From contig CAYFPZ010000079.1 in the NCBI GenBank assembly GCA_964345105.1, forward strand, positions 1-15,323: a DNA stretch of 15,323 bases. Reading direction: 5' to 3'. Positions 13,149-15,323 of the stretch are shown one piece after another. Position 1 is the stretch's first letter. Every line of letters starts with the position of its first letter. Origin of the DNA: DG-33 sp964345105 (lineage in GTDB: Archaea; Hadarchaeota; Hadarchaeia; Hadarchaeales; Hadarchaeaceae). A model generated the notes under the pieces. It searched no databases. It was not told the origin of the DNA and worked only from the letters and a program-made list of their open reading frames with translations. Both the position numbers and the translations under genes were made by a program.

Positions 13149-13991
13149 TTATTCAACCTCGAAAATGCGTTCACCAGGAAAGATCTCTAAGCCTTTATCA
13201 GTTATGTGGAGGGGCACGATTTTGTTTAAGTGCTTCGCTCCCCTCAACTTTAGGATTTCAACGGCCCTCAACCGCATATCTCGCACCTTGCCGTAGTAAA
13301 AGACAAAGACACCATCCGCGAGAAATTCTTCCACGCCAGTTCTTGAATATCTCTTTGGGGCCTCCTCCGTTTCTGTTACCAAAAATGTCATCGCCCCAGT
13401 CTGCTCAAAAAGCCTGAATAGTTGTTCTATATAAATTCTGTAACTCTCTGGTTTTCCTGTGAACGCCGATTCAAGGGCAGAGACTGAGTCCATCGCAATC
13501 ATGTACGGGTTGAAACCATCAGGGATCAATTTCGGCAATCCTTTCGTTTCTATCGGCAACTGCCCTGCTGCCTTTGCAAGTAACGCCTCGACAGACCTCG
13601 CTATGCGGAATGGATCCAACCTTTTTATAACAAATAAATCATTTTCCTCGAAGGTGTCGATTTTCCAGCCAAATTGCCGCATGTGTTTTTTTAACCTCTC
13701 CGGCGATTCTTCAAATGTGATATAAAGGCATTTATGTCCGTTGCAGGTCGCGTTATAAAGGGTCTGTAAACAGAAAATCGTTTTTCCGGTCCCCGGGCCT
13801 CCCGAAACGAGGATATTTGCGCCTTTTGGAATGCCCCCTTCCTCTATTAAATCATCAAATCCGGGAACCCCAGTTTTCACCCATTCAGGTTTCTCAATCC
13901 CTCTTTCACGTTTTTTCCGTTTCTTCGCCAGCTTTTTTACTGTTACCTCCAAGGGCGGCTCCTTCTCCGTCCGTTTTAGTAAATTGCGCAT
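13149..13991 (-). CDS. KaiC-like RecA-superfamily ATPase (intact)
   Basis: This is a single-domain KaiC-like ATPase of 280 residues. A basic N-terminal extension (residues 1-34, with a run KKLAKKRKKRER) precedes the core. VKTGVPGFDDLIEEGGIPKG (38-57) leads into Walker A GGPGTGKT (64-71). The catalytic glutamate pair is in FEESPE (93-98), Walker B is MIAMDS (164-169), and LRAVEILKLRGAKH (241-254) and ITDKGLEIFPGE (263-274) are the family's C-terminal strands. Such proteins act in archaeal signal transduction, and some phosphorylate themselves; whether this one does is unknown. It lies 124 bases downstream of the histidine kinase gene on the same strand. It has its own TATA-like box, so it may be both cotranscribed and separately expressed. 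The basic extension could bind nucleic acid or membrane surface; that is inference. Confidence 0.92.
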   Translation of the reverse strand: MRNLLKRTEKEPPLEVTVKKLAKKRKKRERGIEKPEWVKTGVPGFDDLIEEGGIPKGANILVSGGPGTGKTIFCLQTLYNATCNGHKCLYITFEESPERLKKHMRQFGWKIDTFEENDLFVIKRLDPFRIARSVEALLAKAAGQLPIETKGLPKLIPDGFNPYMIAMDSVSALESAFTGKPESYRIYIEQLFRLFEQTGAMTFLVTETEEAPKRYSRTGVEEFLADGVFVFYYGKVRDMRLRAVEILKLRGAKHLNKIVPLHITDKGLEIFPGERIFEVE

Positions 13992-14018
13992 ATACTCAGA
14001 TAGTTATTACCAAGTTTG

Positions 14019-14032
14019 GAATAAAAAGTTTC
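14019..14032 (-). promoter_or_regulatory. BRE/TATA-like promoter of the intact KaiC-like gene
   Basis: On the minus strand, a GGAAAC element is followed by TTTTTAT (complement of about 14021-14030), 30 bases upstream of the ATG at 13991. The spacing implies an almost leaderless transcript, which fits the lack of a clear Shine-Dalgarno sequence. Confidence 0.45.
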
Positions 14033-14115
14033 CTTTCTACGGAAAAATTTTAATTATTTTATGGAATCTATTCACCGCTATTGCCTAAAAATGAAAGATG
14101 GTTATCAACAGCTAA

Positions 14116-15323
14116 CTATTTCTTTATTGGCAGCGCGAAAAAGAATGTCGAACCTTTCCCCAGTCTACTCTTAACTCCTATTTTTCCACCATGCGCCTCC
14201 ACGATTATCTTGCATATTCGCAACCCCATACCAGCACCTGGAACGGAGTGCTCTACTTGGAAGAACTTTGTAAACAACTTGGGCATATCATTCTTGGCTA
14301 CTCCTATACCTGTGTCCTTTACCTCGACTAAAATATTATCTTTCTTCTTTTTGGCCTCAACCATGATCATGCCGTCTCCTGGAGTGAATTTAATTGCATT
14401 ATCAATCAAATTAACCATGAGCGCCGTCAACTGCCGCTCATCGCCTCTGATTAACGGCAATTCGGCTATTTTTTGAGTTATGGTAATCCTTTTTTGCTTG
14501 GCCAACATTTTCATGCTTTTAACCGTGTTTTGAATGAGCTCCGCTAGTTGCAAATTTTTCATGTCAGGTTTTACGCGCCCCGATTCCAGTCTAGATGTAT
14601 CTAAAATTTTATCGATTGAACCCCTAAGACGCTTCAACTCCTGAGAAATGGTTTTCAAAGCATTCTTTTGTTTTTTAGTAATTTTTCCCAATTTTTCATT
14701 GCCCATTAACTGCAGAAAGCTGTTTATGGAGGTCAGCGGGGTTTTCAACTCATGTGAGGTCATGTTGAGAAATTCATCTTTCATAAGGTCCAATGCTTTC
14801 AATTCTCTGTAGGCCTTTTCCAATTCGGCAGTTCTGTCCCTTACCCTTCGCTCCAATTCTCCCTTGCTCAAGAAAGTTAACTTTTCTTTTTCCAGCACAC
14901 CCTCAGGCATTGCTTTGGTGATTTCTAAAAAAGTTGCCAATAAGTCGAACTCTTTGGGCATCTTTTCGAAAATCTTTGAGTAAAAAGCATTTTCCGTGGA
15001 TTTTTTAAAATTATTAAAGCCTATATCTTTTTGGATAATAGGAAAACAAACATCCAATGCATCGGAAGAGGCGGATATTACCTCCTCAACACTCTTATCG
15101 GCAGGTAATCCATCAATGCCCCCATATAACTTGCTGATATCCACCGTTCCATCGTCGACTATTTTGACCCCTATAATAATCGGTTTTTTTTCTGTGAGCT
15201 CTCTGAGCCGATCTCTAATTCTCTCGATAGTATCAGGCGTGCATTGTTTTAAAAGTGACTCAAGAACATCTTTGAACACCAAGAATGCAAAGGTTTTCGC
15301 TTTACCATGTATGGCTATACCAC
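14116..15323 (-). CDS. Cytoplasmic sensor histidine kinase (5' end probably outside window)
   Basis: The frame stays open to the window edge. The first usable start inside is TTG at 15282, which has no ribosome binding site, so I treat it as 5'-partial. From that TTG numbering, residues 1-130 are an unrecognised sensory domain (KKPIIIGVKIVDDGTVDIS at 32-50, KLYGGIDGLP at 51-60). A coiled linker (138-165) leads to the HisKA dimerisation domain with phospho-acceptor His177 in NMTSHELKTPL. The HATPase domain follows, with N box NLIDNAIKFT (291-300), G1 DTGIG (323-327), F box KLFTKFFQV and G2 GAGMGLRI (349-356). No membrane span is visible, so the kinase is likely soluble. No receiver domain or response regulator is in the window. 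It stands upstream of the intact KaiC-like gene on the same strand, suggesting a shared pathway. Confidence 0.9.
   Translation of the reverse strand, partial: GIAIHGKAKTFAFLVFKDVLESLLKQCTPDTIERIRDRLRELTEKKPIIIGVKIVDDGTVDISKLYGGIDGLPADKSVEEVISASSDALDVCFPIIQKDIGFNNFKKSTENAFYSKIFEKMPKEFDLLATFLEITKAMPEGVLEKEKLTFLSKGELERRVRDRTAELEKAYRELKALDLMKDEFLNMTSHELKTPLTSINSFLQLMGNEKLGKITKKQKNALKTISQELKRLRGSIDKILDTSRLESGRVKPDMKNLQLAELIQNTVKSMKMLAKQKRITITQKIAELPLIRGDERQLTALMVNLIDNAIKFTPGDGMIMVEAKKKKDNILVEVKDTGIGVAKNDMPKLFTKFFQVEHSVPGAGMGLRICKIIVEAHGGKIGVKSRLGKGSTFFFALPIKK

Overview
The window looks like chromosomal DNA from an archaeon. The gene set is archaeal: a short YrdC/Sua5-type t6A enzyme, an XPF-type nuclease without a helicase, an RqcH/NEMF homologue, an EMC6-like small membrane protein, RecA-fold KaiC-like ATPases and a p-stomatin with an NfeD protease. 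A tRNA-Thr carries a short intron and a U discriminator base. TATA-like boxes lie 25-35 bases upstream of several start codons, often leaving no room for a leader, and GTG and TTG starts are frequent. The lineage cannot be fixed from this sequence; an uncultivated euryarchaeal-type or related group is my guess.

Left part (1-1600). The C-terminal end of a GC-rich cell-surface protein is followed by tRNA-Glu(CTC), a possible 32-residue basic peptide and tRNA-Leu(TAA). An 18-base tandem duplication starts inside the 3' end of tRNA-Leu. Base composition then drops to AT-rich DNA holding two overlapping, very short single-span membrane protein genes behind a good ribosome binding site.

Housekeeping block (1598-9562). 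This holds sua5 and larB (convergent and directly abutting), an unrecognised helical protein, proC, tRNA-Thr(GGT) and a stomatin/SPFH gene. The stomatin gene converges on its usual partner nfeD. The nfeD gene in turn overlaps the 3' end of the rqcH gene by four bases. Divergent from rqcH is an EMC6-like membrane protein, followed by an XPF-family nuclease. The stomatin, NfeD, RqcH and EMC6-like group reads as a membrane and nascent-chain quality control neighbourhood.

Right part (9648-15323). There is a 706-residue single-pass surface protein with an unusual polybasic cytoplasmic tail. A 575-base AT-rich gap follows, holding what looks like a decayed small membrane protein gene. The window ends with a signalling group: a KaiC-like protein that has lost its Walker A lysine and catalytic glutamates, an intact KaiC-like ATPase on the other strand, and a cytoplasmic histidine kinase that runs off the window edge. 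The degenerate and intact KaiC-like proteins beside a kinase are the most interesting candidate system here.
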